Below, piece by piece: positions 1-8,325 of a stretch of 64,000 nt of DNA. The notes below the pieces were generated by a model. That model was given only the letters and a program-made list of their open reading frames with translations, had not been told where the DNA came from and made no database searches. The stretch comes from Salegentibacter salegens (GTDB lineage Bacteria; Bacteroidota; Bacteroidia; Flavobacteriales; Flavobacteriaceae), in contig NZ_LT670848.1 of assembly GCF_900142975.1 (NCBI RefSeq), positions 2,666,001 through 2,730,000 on the forward strand, in the 5' to 3' direction. The stretch's first letter is position 1, and the number at the start of each line of letters is the position of its first letter. The position numbers were made by a program, and so were the translations under genes.

Positions 1-1
1 T

Positions 2-886
2 ATGGCACTTGCAAATTGGAATGAGAAGGTTGACCATGTTTCTGCCGTGCCTGATGACTTCTTAGGTGAGAGTAGCTTAAAGGAACTGAATCGATTAGGA
101 GTAGGAAATCTTTATACTCAAAAAAATTATCACCCTTTAGGTTTGTATTTTATGGAAGAAGGTGCCTCCCTACGTTCAAGTCAGGTCATATACAACCGGC
201 TTTACAGCTCTTTTGCTAATATAGCTTGGGAGGATTTAAAATGGGAAGAAATATTAAAGGATGCAAATATTTTTTACTGGACTGGAATTACACCGGGAAT
301 ATCCGAGAACACTTATCAAGGCTTGAAACGTGCTTTAGCTACAGCTGCAAATTTAGAAATTAAAATCACCGTTGACCCTACCTACCGAAAGAATCTTTGG
401 AAATATGGAAGGGACTCGCAGGTGGTTCTCAAAGAGTTTATCTCATATAGTAATGTTTTTATTGGAGGAACTAATGAAATTAATGAGATTCTTGAAACGA
501 ATTTTGATAATGGGAAAGATGGTTTTGTTAAAGCGTCTAAAGAGTTAATGAAAATTTATCCCTCAATTAAGAAGGTTTTTGATAAAGTTCGCGTTAGTTA
601 TGGAGCCTCTATTCAAAGGATTTATTCGAGGTATTGGAATGGGAAAAGATATTTTTCTACTATTGAAATTGAAATAAATCCAGTTATAGATAGGATAGGT
701 ACTGGCGATGCTTTTGTTGCGGGTATAATTTACACTATGGATAGATACGATGAACAGTCTGCTTTAAATTTTGCCAATGCATCTTGTGCATTAAAACATA
801 CAATCGTTGGTGATGTAAATTTAGCTCGCAAAGAAGAAATCTGGAAAATAGCAAACGGTCAAATTGAAGGTAGAATAAAAAGATAA
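2..886 (+). CDS. kdgK: 2-dehydro-3-deoxygluconate kinase, 5' partial (PfkB family)
   Basis: This is the C-terminal 294 residues of a PfkB-family sugar kinase that the window edge cuts; the family is usually about 340 residues, so the first methionine here is probably internal. The diagnostic PfkB signature RIGTGDAFVAG, with the catalytic Asp of GTGDAF, lies near residue 232. Members of this subgroup phosphorylate 2-keto-3-deoxygluconate to KDPG in the cytoplasm. The KDPG aldolase gene starts 3 bases after its stop, followed by uxuA, so the context is hexuronate breakdown (alginate- or pectin-derived uronates). The substrate is inferred from context and family, not proven. Confidence 0.85.
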   Translation: MALANWNEKVDHVSAVPDDFLGESSLKELNRLGVGNLYTQKNYHPLGLYFMEEGASLRSSQVIYNRLYSSFANIAWEDLKWEEILKDANIFYWTGITPGISENTYQGLKRALATAANLEIKITVDPTYRKNLWKYGRDSQVVLKEFISYSNVFIGGTNEINEILETNFDNGKDGFVKASKELMKIYPSIKKVFDKVRVSYGASIQRIYSRYWNGKRYFSTIEIEINPVIDRIGTGDAFVAGIIYTMDRYDEQSALNFANASCALKHTIVGDVNLARKEEIWKIANGQIEGRIKR

Positions 887-889
887 AAT

Positions 890-1588
890 ATGTATAAATA
901 TACTCGAATTGAGGTGGTATTAGAAATGCAGAATTTGGGTCTAATACCCGTTTTTTATCATCCGAACGTGAATGTTTGTAAGAAGGTAATTAAAGCTTGC
1001 TACGAAGGTGGAGCTCGCGTATTTGAATTTACAAATCGTGGAGATTTTGCTTTTGAAGTTTTTGAAGAACTGATAAAGTATTGTAAAGATAATTTACCAG
1101 GCATGATAATTGGCGTGGGATCAATTGTAGATGCTTCTACTTGTGCACTCTTTATGGAAAGAGGAGCCAATTTCATTGTAAGCCCGGTCTTTAAAGAAGA
1201 TATTGCAATTTTATGTAATCGAAGAAAATTATTATGGATTCCTGGATGTGGCACTTTAACCGAAATTTCACAAGCTGAAGAATTGGGTTGTGAAATAGTA
1301 AAAATCTTTCCTGGAAGTGTTTATGGTCCTAACTTTGTGAAAGCAATCAAAGGCCCCTGTCCCTGGACCAGTATCATGCCCACAGGGGGTGTTACTATTT
1401 CAAAAAGTAATTTAGAAGAGTGGTTTGAAGCTGGGGTGACTTGTGTGGGAATAGGCTCAAAATTAATATCTGCTAATATTTTATTGAAAAAGGATTTTAG
1501 TTTGTTAAGCGAACGGGTTAATAGTACCCTAACACTAATTCGCAATGCTAGAAATCGGAAGAAAAAAATAAATCAAAATGATATTTGA
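890..1588 (+). CDS. eda: KDPG/KHG aldolase
   Basis: A 232-residue class I aldolase that splits 2-keto-3-deoxy-6-phosphogluconate into pyruvate and glyceraldehyde 3-phosphate. The Schiff-base lysine sits in IVKIFPGS near residue 137, the catalytic Glu lies in FEFTNRGDF near residue 46, and the phosphate-binding PTGGV follows. Length fits the family (about 205-225) with a slightly long N-terminus; an ATG at 926 is an alternative start. It follows kdgK by 3 bases and overlaps the broken uxuA by 11 bases, so all three were once one transcript. Nothing suggests this gene itself is damaged. Confidence 0.9.
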   Translation: MYKYTRIEVVLEMQNLGLIPVFYHPNVNVCKKVIKACYEGGARVFEFTNRGDFAFEVFEELIKYCKDNLPGMIIGVGSIVDASTCALFMERGANFIVSPVFKEDIAILCNRRKLLWIPGCGTLTEISQAEELGCEIVKIFPGSVYGPNFVKAIKGPCPWTSIMPTGGVTISKSNLEEWFEAGVTCVGIGSKLISANILLKKDFSLLSERVNSTLTLIRNARNRKKKINQNDI

Positions 1589-2318
1589 ACAAAGCTGGCG
1601 TTGGTATGGCCCAAAAGACCCGGTAAGCTTGGAAATGCTTAAACAGGCAGGCGCACATGGCGTGGTAACTGCTTTACACCATATTCCGGTAGGTGAGGTG
1701 TGGTCTTTACAAGAAATTGAAAAACGAATTGGGGAACTTTAAGAAAGCAATAAAAAACATCCTTTTAAATTGCACTGGAATGTGGTAGAAAGCCTTCCGG
1801 TACACGATTCCATAAAACTCGGAAAACTACAGCGCGACGAGTTTATTGAAAATTATAAAATCAGCCTTAGGAATTTGGGGAAATGTGGCGTTAAAACCGT
1901 TTGCTATAATTTTATGCCGGTGCTGGATTGGCTGCGAACCAACGTGAAATTTCAGTTGGAAGACGGCAGTACGGCCTTGCTTCACGATAAAGTTGAACTC
2001 GCCATTTTCGATTTGTTTATCTTGAAAAGGGAAAATGCGGAAAGCGATTATTCTAAAGAAATTCGGCAGAAAGCTAAGCAACGTTATAAATCAAAAAGCG
2101 AAGGAGAACTTGAGGTCCTAAAGCAAAGTCTGTTGATGGCCTTACCAGGCGATGATAAAGGTTTTACTCTTGAAAAATTAAAAAATGGTCTGGCGGCTTA
2201 TGATGGAATTTCTGCAGAACAACTTCGTGAACATTTAGTGTATTTCCTTAGTGAAGTAATTCCGATTGCTGAAGAAAGCGGTGTAAATATGGCTATTCAT
2301 CCTGATGACCCGCCATGG
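1578..2318 (+). pseudogene. uxuA: mannonate dehydratase remnant (nonsense codon plus 3' truncation)
   Basis: The reading begins [17 protein letters not shown] and contains [15 protein letters not shown], both hallmarks of UxuA, which dehydrates D-mannonate to KDG. A TAA at 1740-1742 interrupts the frame; the same frame resumes at once with KHPFKLHWNVVESLPVHDS, so a single GAA to TAA change would explain it. The frame then runs to IHPDDPPW and stops being UxuA at the IS21 tip at 2319. About 247 of roughly 390 codons remain and the C-terminal half is not found on the other side of the element. The gene is therefore dead twice over. An ATG at 1770 could start a fragment, but it lacks both protein ends. 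Confidence 0.88.
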
Positions 2319-2411
2319 TGGATGAGCCGGTCAAAGTGAACCACGTGCGCCGGATGAAAGTGAGCATAGCAAACTAAGTGCTCAAAATCGATTCTATTGT
2401 GGTTAAATTTA

Positions 2412-3146
2412 CTATTTATTTTTAAGCTTTTTCCTCATTGATTCCCCTTTGATATCTATTCTGTGAGCCGTATGAACTAAACGATCCAATATGGCATCTG
2501 CAATGGTCTGTTCTCCAATAATCTCGTACCAGGCCTCTACCGGTAACTGGGAGGCTATAATGGTAGATTTTTTTCCGTGCCTATCTTCAATTATTTCCAT
2601 CAGGGAGTGCCTGTTAATATTATCCAGACCTTTAAGTCCAAAGTCATCAAGTATGAGCAGATCCTGTTTTTCTATCTTGTTTACCTGCTTTAAATAAGAG
2701 CCATCAGCCTTGGATGTTTTAAGCATGGTAAAGAGCTTAGAAGTGTTGAAGTACATCGTTTTGAAGCCTAATGAACAGGCCTGATGACCTATGGCGGATG
2801 CCATATAACTTTTTCCTGCCCCGGTGCTTCCCGTGATTAAAATATTATCCTTTTGTGTTACAAAGTCGCACGTGGCAAAACGTTGTATTTGATTTCTATC
2901 GATATTTCGTTCGTGGTTATAATCGATATTCTCCATAATGGCGCTATACCTGAACCTGGCTGTTTTAGTTAGGCGTTCTACCTTTCGGTTCTGGCGATCG
3001 TCCCATTCGGACTGGATAAGGTAAGCTACAAGCTCATCATTAGTGTAATCCACGCTCTGCGGGGATAAGCTGGAGTTGAAGGCCCTGATCATTCCGTGGA
3101 GCCTTAATTGTTTCATCTGTTCTAAGGTTTGCGTATTCATATACAT
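2412..3146 (-). CDS. istB: IS21-family ATP-binding helper protein
   Basis: A 244-residue AAA+ ATPase that assists the IstA transposase in target selection and strand transfer. A Walker A motif, ITGSTGAGKSYMA, lies near residue 106 and Walker B-like LLILDDFGL near residue 167. Length and arrangement match IstB (about 245-260 residues). It lies 18 bases downstream of istA, the normal IS21 order. The gene is intact although its istA partner is frameshifted, so it could only act in trans with another element. Confidence 0.92.
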   Translation of the reverse strand: MYMNTQTLEQMKQLRLHGMIRAFNSSLSPQSVDYTNDELVAYLIQSEWDDRQNRKVERLTKTARFRYSAIMENIDYNHERNIDRNQIQRFATCDFVTQKDNILITGSTGAGKSYMASAIGHQACSLGFKTMYFNTSKLFTMLKTSKADGSYLKQVNKIEKQDLLILDDFGLKGLDNINRHSLMEIIEDRHGKKSTIIASQLPVEAWYEIIGEQTIADAILDRLVHTAHRIDIKGESMRKKLKNK

Positions 3147-3164
3147 GGTTTTAATGGTTCCTTT

Positions 3165-4732
3165 CTATTTGTAATAATGGCCTCCCCGGATGTTCTTGTG
3201 ATCGGGCAAGACTATTTCCTCTTCGAGGTTTTCTTCAAGATTATCCCAGCCTTTTTTAAGGATGCGATCAATAATATTGTAATTGTATGCCCCGTAATCA
3301 GAAGCCCTCTTACAAGCATTATCCAGGCGCAGGTTCCCTACTTTTTTTGCCAGGTGTAGTATGCCCAGACAGGATTTATAGGATTGTTCGGGATGTTGTT
3401 TTTTGTCCAGTATTTCAGTGATATACCCTTTGCAGTGTACTCCAATATGAGCTGCCCAGGCGATGAATTTTTCAGAGCTCCATTCACTTACAAACCTATG
3501 GTGTGATGGCATATGTTCCTTAACTGTAGTATAGGCGTATTTCCTTTTCTCTCTTGGATGTGCGGCCAGGCGTTCAAATTTATAGAATATCTCCACCAGG
3601 CTATCGGAGTAGATGATCTTGATGCGTTTGCCTATGTGCTGATAAGGTACGCTATAGTAATGCTTGTCTTTGCTAAAATAGATGTGGCTGTTCTTGTGAA
3701 TGGTCCCATTGGCGTAGGCTTTTATCTCATACCGTTTTAAAGGCAGGGGTTTTAATTCCTGTTTTTCTACTTCTTCGAACAAAGAACGGCGGGAGTACTC
3801 TCTTCCCCGGAAGGACATTTCATTATGTGTTTTTAGAAGTTCAAGTATTGCCTTATTGATTTCTGGTAAGCTATGGAAGGTCTGGTGGCGTAGCGGTGCA
3901 AATACCCTGGTATATATAATCCGTACAGCGTTTTCTACAATGGCCTTATCCCTGGGTTTATATGTTCTTGTGGGCAGTACTGCGGTTTCATAATATTCTG
4001 CAAAATCAGAGAACGTCTCGTTGACCTTGGGTTCATAACGACTCCCTTGGTTACAGCAGATTTCAGGTTATCGGGTACCAGAGCATTGGGCACCCCACCA
4101 TAAAACCAAAGCGCATTCTCGACGCTACGTATAAAATCTTCCTTCTTTTGGCTTGGTGAAGCTTCTACATACGTGTATTGGCTACTGCCCAAAACGCACA
4201 CAAAAACTTCCAGATCCTGCAGTTCTCCAGTGTGACGATCCACAATGCTAAGTTTCTTGCCTGTGTAATCGATGAACAACTTATCGCCAGCCTTATGAGT
4301 AAGGTGCATCACCGGTGATACTTCCTTAGTCCACTGATGGTACCAGTATTTGAACTGGGATAATTTAAAGCCATCAGGATGTTTTACATAATATTCCTGC
4401 CAAAGCAGTTGCCTGGTTACTCCCGTCTTACGTAATTCCTTATCAAAATAGGGAAAGTATTTTTCCAGGGTCAATAGTTGAGCGCTCTTTGGCTTTTGGT
4501 CTGACTTAAAAAGCTTGTGTAGCTCTTCTAGAGTCATGGCAGAGATCTCGTAGCTTGTAAACTGGTAACGCTGAAAAAAGGCGATGTATTTAGTGATGGT
4601 ATTACGTGACAACCCCAAGCTAGAACTTATCTGGCGTTTACTTACGCCCTGGCTGTACAACTTGAAAATCTGTTTTACTTTTCGCATATCTATCTGTTTG
4701 TTGGCCATGGTCTTTTTTACAAAAAAAGACAT
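3165..4732 (-). pseudogene. istA: IS21-family transposase, frameshifted
   Basis: Two open segments, 3935-4732 and 3165-3818, belong to one DDE transposase. The first carries an N-terminal helix-turn-helix (GVSKRQISSSLGLSRNTI) and two catalytic Asp regions (FIDYTGKKL and VPDNLKSAV). After VTKG, near 4043-4046, the frame shifts: reading one base over gives a continuous SRYEPKVNETFSDF and onward into the second segment at MSFRGREYSRR. Deletion of one base is the simplest explanation. A second ATG at 4708 may be the true start. Programmed frameshifting is not usual at this position in IS21, so I read it as inactivation. Confidence 0.85.
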
Positions 4733-4763
4733 TTGGCTTATTACAAATAGAATCGATTTCTTA

Positions 4764-4861
4764 GTGGTTCACTTTATCCCGGCTAAAGTGGTTCACTTTG
4801 ACCCGGCCAAGGTGGTTCACTTTAATCCGGCCAGGGTGGTATACTATGACCGTTTTTTGCA
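4764..4861. repeat. four tandem 24-bp terminal repeats of the IS21 element
   Basis: Units beginning GTGGTTCACTTT start at 4764, 4788 and 4812, and a degenerate GTGGTATACTAT starts at 4836, an exact 24-bp period. The inverted counterpart at the left end has CCGGTCAAAGTGAACCAC at about 2327 and a weaker copy about 24 bp further in. Such repeated ends are the transposase-binding sites of IS21-type elements. Confidence 0.8.
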
Positions 4862-5850
4862 ACCTAGGTCTTTTCCCTAATTATTTTGAAAATTTTTCGG
4901 AGTTTATTGAGAAAGAAAAGTATGAGCTAACTTTAGAGAAGTATTATATACACCAGTATAGAATAACAGAAAAAGAGCATCAAGATCATTACTTAATGCA
5001 ATCTTACTTCCAAAACTTACATCTTATAGGATTGGTAAAAGAATTAGCGGATCATAGCAATATTACTGCAGGAAAACTCAAGGTTTATTTTCATAGAGTT
5101 GGTAACAGTCTGATTTTACCTATTGAATATGGAGTTTCTGAATTAGAAAATTTGACACTTGATGACGTTAAGGAAATGAGAGAAGATATATTTGGAGGAA
5201 TTCATAAGTCGGAAAGAAGTAAATTGTTTGTAAATGAACTTATGAATATTTTTACCAATAAGGAAAAGAAGTATTCATTTTTAATTGAGAACTGGAGTTT
5301 ATTAAAAGAGAATTATTATTCAAGTTTTGAATCGTATTTAGAAGGCTTTTCGTTTGAGAAAATTAAAACGTCTTCACTTCAGTATTTTCAGGAATTAAAT
5401 GATAAAATTCACGAAACAATAAGGAAAGTTTCAAATTATATTTTTGGGATACCAATTGCATTTTTATTTCTAATAAGTCGTTTAGAGTTTTCCGAACCAT
5501 CCGCTGTAAAAAATTTCAGCTTATTGGGAATTGGTTATTTATTCATTTTATTGATTTATAAAATATTTTTTAAAAGTATTGAAGAGTCTTTAGATTCTAT
5601 TAAAAATGATATTAATCGATATGAAAGTAAAATTAAACATATAAGTAGTCTAAGTCAAATTCACACCGAATTAAAACAATTAAAAAATAATACTTTAGAG
5701 AATCAGTATAATAAATTGAAAACTCTTAGATGGGTGACTTTTTTTATTGCACTAGGACTTACTAGTCTAGTTTTTTATCTAAGTTGGAATAGTGTTGCGA
5801 GAGTATGGGATGCTTTTATTTTTTTCATCCAATCTTTTATACAGCGGTAA
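4862..5850 (+). pseudogene. unknown coiled-coil membrane protein, 5'-truncated by the IS21 element
   Basis: An open frame runs straight out of the IS21 tip (an ATG at 4846 lies inside the element) to a stop at 5850, about 328 residues beyond the junction. I do not recognise the family. The first half looks soluble and mixed helical. Two hydrophobic segments follow (around FGIPIAFLFLIS and LLGIGYLFILLIYKIFF), then a charged, probably coiled-coil stretch (SIKNDINRYESKIKHI) and a last transmembrane segment before the C-terminus. Base composition is AT-richer than the neighbours, as in many accessory genes. Whether a shortened protein is made from the chance ATG at 4846 cannot be told. Confidence 0.6.
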
Positions 5851-6001
5851 AGTCAAACTTAGCATTGTTCTTAGTCACGTATTTTGTAACATAGGAAGCA
5901 ATAGACCTGATGTTATGAGAATTTAATTGCTTTACGTCAGAGGGTGTAATCTCAAGTCTGTCTAGACTTTGAAAATTAAATTAAAATTTTTAGACTAGAT
6001 T

Positions 6002-7240
6002 ATGACACAAGAAGAGATTAAGGAATTAAAGGAAAAAGCATTAAAACAATTTTTATCAGGAGAATCCCTAACCGGCAAAAACGGCGCTTTTGCTCCAATG
6101 CTTAGGGAGTTTATGGAAGAGGCCCTGGAAGCAGAAATGTCTTCGCACCTTTCCGATGAAGAAAAAGGCTCAAAAGCAGGTAATAAGCGTAATGGCAAAG
6201 GCAAAAAGACCCTAAAGAGCAGCCAAGGGGACGTCACCATTAACACGCCCCAGGATCGTAACAGTACCTTTGAGCCGGAGATCGTAGCGAAACGCCAGCG
6301 TATCCTGGCCGATAATTTAGAAAAGCAGATTATAGGCATGTACGGGATGGGCAATAGCCTGCGGGATATCTCAGCTCATATAGAGGAAATGTATGATTCC
6401 AAGATATCCACACACGTTCTAAGTGATATTACGGACCGGGTGATTCCCAAGGTTAAGGAATGGCAGGATCGCCCCTTGGAGCCGGTATATTGCATCCTAT
6501 GGCTCGACGCGATGCACTTCAAGGTACGCGAAGAAGGCAAAGTAAAGCACAAGGCCTTGTATAATATTTTAGGAATAAATAAAGCTGGAAGAAAGGAAGT
6601 GCTGGGTATGTATATCTCGGAAAGTGAAGGGGCCAATTTTTGGCTTCAGGTGCTGACCCAATTAAACAACCGTGGCTTAAAAGATATTCTGATTGCCTGT
6701 ACGGATAATCTTACGGGCTTTAGTGAAGCCATTCATTCTGTTTATCCCAAGACTGATATTCAGCTATGTATTGTCCACCAGATCCGCAATAGTATGAAGT
6801 ATGTGGCCAGTAAGGATCAAAAAGATTTTATGAAAGACCTTAAACTGGTGTACAAGGCTGACACCAAAGACCAGGCTGAATCGGCTTTACTGGATCTGGA
6901 AGAAAAATGGGGCAAAAGATATCCCATAGTGATCCGTTCCTGGAATGATAACTGGGACCGATTGAGTGCTTATTTTGAATATACCGCACCCATTAGAAAA
7001 CTCATATACACCACAAATGCCGTAGAGGCTTTTCACCGGCAGGTAAGAAAAGTAACCAAGACCAAAGGCGCTTTTACCAATGATATGGCACTATTGAAGC
7101 TGGTTTACCTAGCTACCAGAAGAATTGAAAAGAAATGGAACGCCCCACTGCAGAACTGGGGTTTGGTAGTTCAACAATTAGCTATTAAATTTGAAGGTCG
7201 GCTAGAGTTGGACTTAGCCACCAATGAAACGAAAAACTAA
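6002..7240 (+). CDS. IS256-family (Mutator-like) transposase
   Basis: A 412-residue DDE transposase of the IS256/MULE superfamily, normal length for the family (about 390-420). The catalytic Asp pair is visible in ILWLDAMHFKV and IACTDNLTGFSEAI, followed by the characteristic CIVHQIRNS, and the catalytic Glu in YTTNAVEAFHRQVRK near residue 347. The start at 6002 lies 62 bases inside the left repeat. There is no frameshift or stop, so it should be active, and its protein is identical to that at 8326-9564. Confidence 0.95.
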   Translation: MTQEEIKELKEKALKQFLSGESLTGKNGAFAPMLREFMEEALEAEMSSHLSDEEKGSKAGNKRNGKGKKTLKSSQGDVTINTPQDRNSTFEPEIVAKRQRILADNLEKQIIGMYGMGNSLRDISAHIEEMYDSKISTHVLSDITDRVIPKVKEWQDRPLEPVYCILWLDAMHFKVREEGKVKHKALYNILGINKAGRKEVLGMYISESEGANFWLQVLTQLNNRGLKDILIACTDNLTGFSEAIHSVYPKTDIQLCIVHQIRNSMKYVASKDQKDFMKDLKLVYKADTKDQAESALLDLEEKWGKRYPIVIRSWNDNWDRLSAYFEYTAPIRKLIYTTNAVEAFHRQVRKVTKTKGAFTNDMALLKLVYLATRRIEKKWNAPLQNWGLVVQQLAIKFEGRLELDLATNETKN

Positions 7241-7244
7241 AATT

Positions 7245-7276
7245 TTCTTCTCCCGGGGGTACCCCCGGGAGAAGAA
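7245..7276. terminator. perfect hairpin at the 3' end of IS256 copy 1
   Basis: A perfect 32-base palindrome (TTCTTCTCCCGGGGGT and its complement) begins 5 bases after the transposase stop. With 16 GC-rich pairs and virtually no loop it can end transcription or block read-through into the transposase from outside. It lacks a long U-run, so its terminator role is inferred. Confidence 0.6.
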
Positions 7277-7302
7277 GCAGACAGAGTTGAGCTAACACTC
7301 CC

Positions 7303-7854
7303 TTACGTCAAATGCTGATGAAGGCTTGTAATCTTTATTTCGGAGTATAATGCCATTTTTTAACTGTAAATCTATCCAGTAGTTCCACCACTTTTCAATT
7401 TTCCAGTATTTATTGGTTATCATATGAAAATGAACTTATAATGAAGGAAGTAATATCAATTCACAATTTGTAGAGAAATTTGTTTTAGGATTGTAACTTT
7501 ACTAAGGGATTGGATTATTCAAAAAATTCCAGGATAAAAATAGTGTAACCATTCGATATGATATAATTACTCCTGGAGAGTTTCAGATTCATTCTGCTCG
7601 CACTTCTTTGAAGTTTAGGTTCCATTTTGAAAATCTAATCTCAATAATTGACACTAAATTTACTGTTGCAAAGGCTTAAAGGTATAGGGTGTGAATGTAT
7701 GGAGAGATGCCTGATACTGGAATATAATCTGTTTTTGAAGAGTTGGTTTCTCATTTAATTATAATATTCAGGGAATATAATCCATAAAAAACATAATAAT
7801 TGGGGAATACAATCCCTGAATATGATGAACGGACGCTAAAAAAGAAAATAGGAT
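7303..7854. other. intergenic debris between IS256 copy 1 and the split LytTR gene
   Basis: Apart from the target duplication and the Rep remnant (to 7435) and the double palindrome (7769-7816), this stretch holds no convincing gene. A plus-strand open frame of about 55 codons at roughly 7512-7680 (including SVTIRYDIITPGEFQ) lacks a start codon and is not recognised; it may be another gene scrap. Confidence 0.5.
7769..7817. promoter_or_regulatory. double palindrome, copy 1 (GGGAATAYAWTCCC x2)
   Basis: Two palindromes, GGGAATATAATCCA at 7771-7784 and GGGAATACAATCCC at 7803-7816, have centres 32 bp apart with an A-rich spacer containing AAAAACAT. The same arrangement, with the same spacing and similar spacer, occurs at 16018-16064. 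Three helical turns between centres suggests paired binding of a dimeric regulator. The nearest complete feature is the 3' end of the LytTR gene, so its target here is unclear. Confidence 0.55.
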
Positions 7855-8325
7855 CTATTGTACCGACCATTTTTCTAATTTTTCTAAAACGGACGATTTA
7901 TAACTCCTGCTTATAGGAATAGCTTTTCCCTTAACTTCTAAGTACTCATTGGTATAGGACTCCAACGCTGCAAGTGATACAATAAAAGAACGATGTGTTC
8001 TAATAAATTTTGAATCTGGAAGTTCCTTTTCGATGTTGCTGATTGTTTCCCTAATGACCACCGGATTACTGGAGGTATGGATCTTTAAATAATCACTCAA
8101 ACTTTCAATATAGGAAATTTCATTAAGGTTGATCCTGATCATTTTACGGTCTGCACGGACAAATATAAAATCGTTTAGCTCCTTTTTTTCTTCATCCTTT
8201 TGTTGCTCTGCTTCATTGAAATGAATTTTATGAAAGGAACTGATTGCCCTTAAAAGCCTTTCAGAGGGTGTAATCTCAAGTCTGTCTAGACTTTGAAAAT
8301 TAAATTAAAATTTTTAGACTAGATT

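Larger units (their letters stand above)
2319..4861 (-). mobile_element. IS21-family insertion sequence (istA/istB), probably defective
   Basis: About 2.54 kb holding istA and istB on the minus strand. The tips are TGGATGAGCCGGTCA on the left and, read inward, TGCAAAAAACGGTCA on the right, giving the TG...CA ends usual for IS21. Inside each end are the family's multiple terminal repeats, spaced 24 bp at the right end. The bases flanking the two tips (ccatgg and acctag) do not match, so no target duplication is visible. With the missing uxuA 3' half this points to a deletion or recombination after insertion. The exact tips are my alignment and could be off by several bases. Confidence 0.8.
5940..7302 (+). 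mobile_element. IS256-family insertion sequence, copy 1
   Basis: A 1363-bp element bounded by imperfect inverted repeats: GAGGGTGTAATCTCAAGTCT on the left and, read inward, GGGAGTGTTAGCTCAACTCT on the right. An 8-bp target duplication ttacgtca flanks it at 5932-5939 and 7303-7310. It carries one transposase gene and a long hairpin after it. It appears identical to copy 2 at 8264-9626 and is in the same orientation, so both are recent. Confidence 0.96.
5837..7435 (-). pseudogene. C-terminal remnant of an HUH rolling-circle replication initiator, split by IS256 copy 1
   Basis: Removing the IS256 element and one target copy joins 7435-7303 to 5931-5837 in one frame of 75 codons. It opens with VHFHMITNKYW, an HUH metal-binding motif, continues through NYWIDLQLKNG and SSAFDVKQL, and ends with IASYVTKYVTKNN, the Tyr-containing motif 3 of Rep proteins of rolling-circle plasmids and small phages, then a stop at 5837-5839. 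The N-terminal part is missing: a TAA directly precedes the first Val and nothing Rep-like is readable upstream. This is debris of a plasmid or ssDNA phage that decayed before the IS arrived. The assignment rests on motifs only. Confidence 0.72.

Noticed and set aside
1770..2339. Independent 189-residue gene starting at 1770
   Set aside because: It lies in the same frame as the uxuA 5' part and continues its homology; it is the post-stop part of a pseudogene.
3165..3818. Separate gene for a hypothetical 217-residue protein
   Set aside because: It is the C-terminal part of istA after a one-base frameshift.
4764..4861. 24-bp regularly spaced repeats as a CRISPR array
   Set aside because: The period is exact but there are no spacers; the units are the terminal repeats of the IS21 element and have inverted counterparts at its other end.
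4798..4861. ATG at 4798 as start of the 350-codon frame
   Set aside because: The first 21 codons lie in the IS21 end repeats; the gene proper starts only after the junction and has lost its own 5' end.
7512..7680. Small plus-strand gene in the debris between the IS256 copies
   Set aside because: There is no start codon, no recognisable motif and no ribosome-binding signal; at most a gene scrap.
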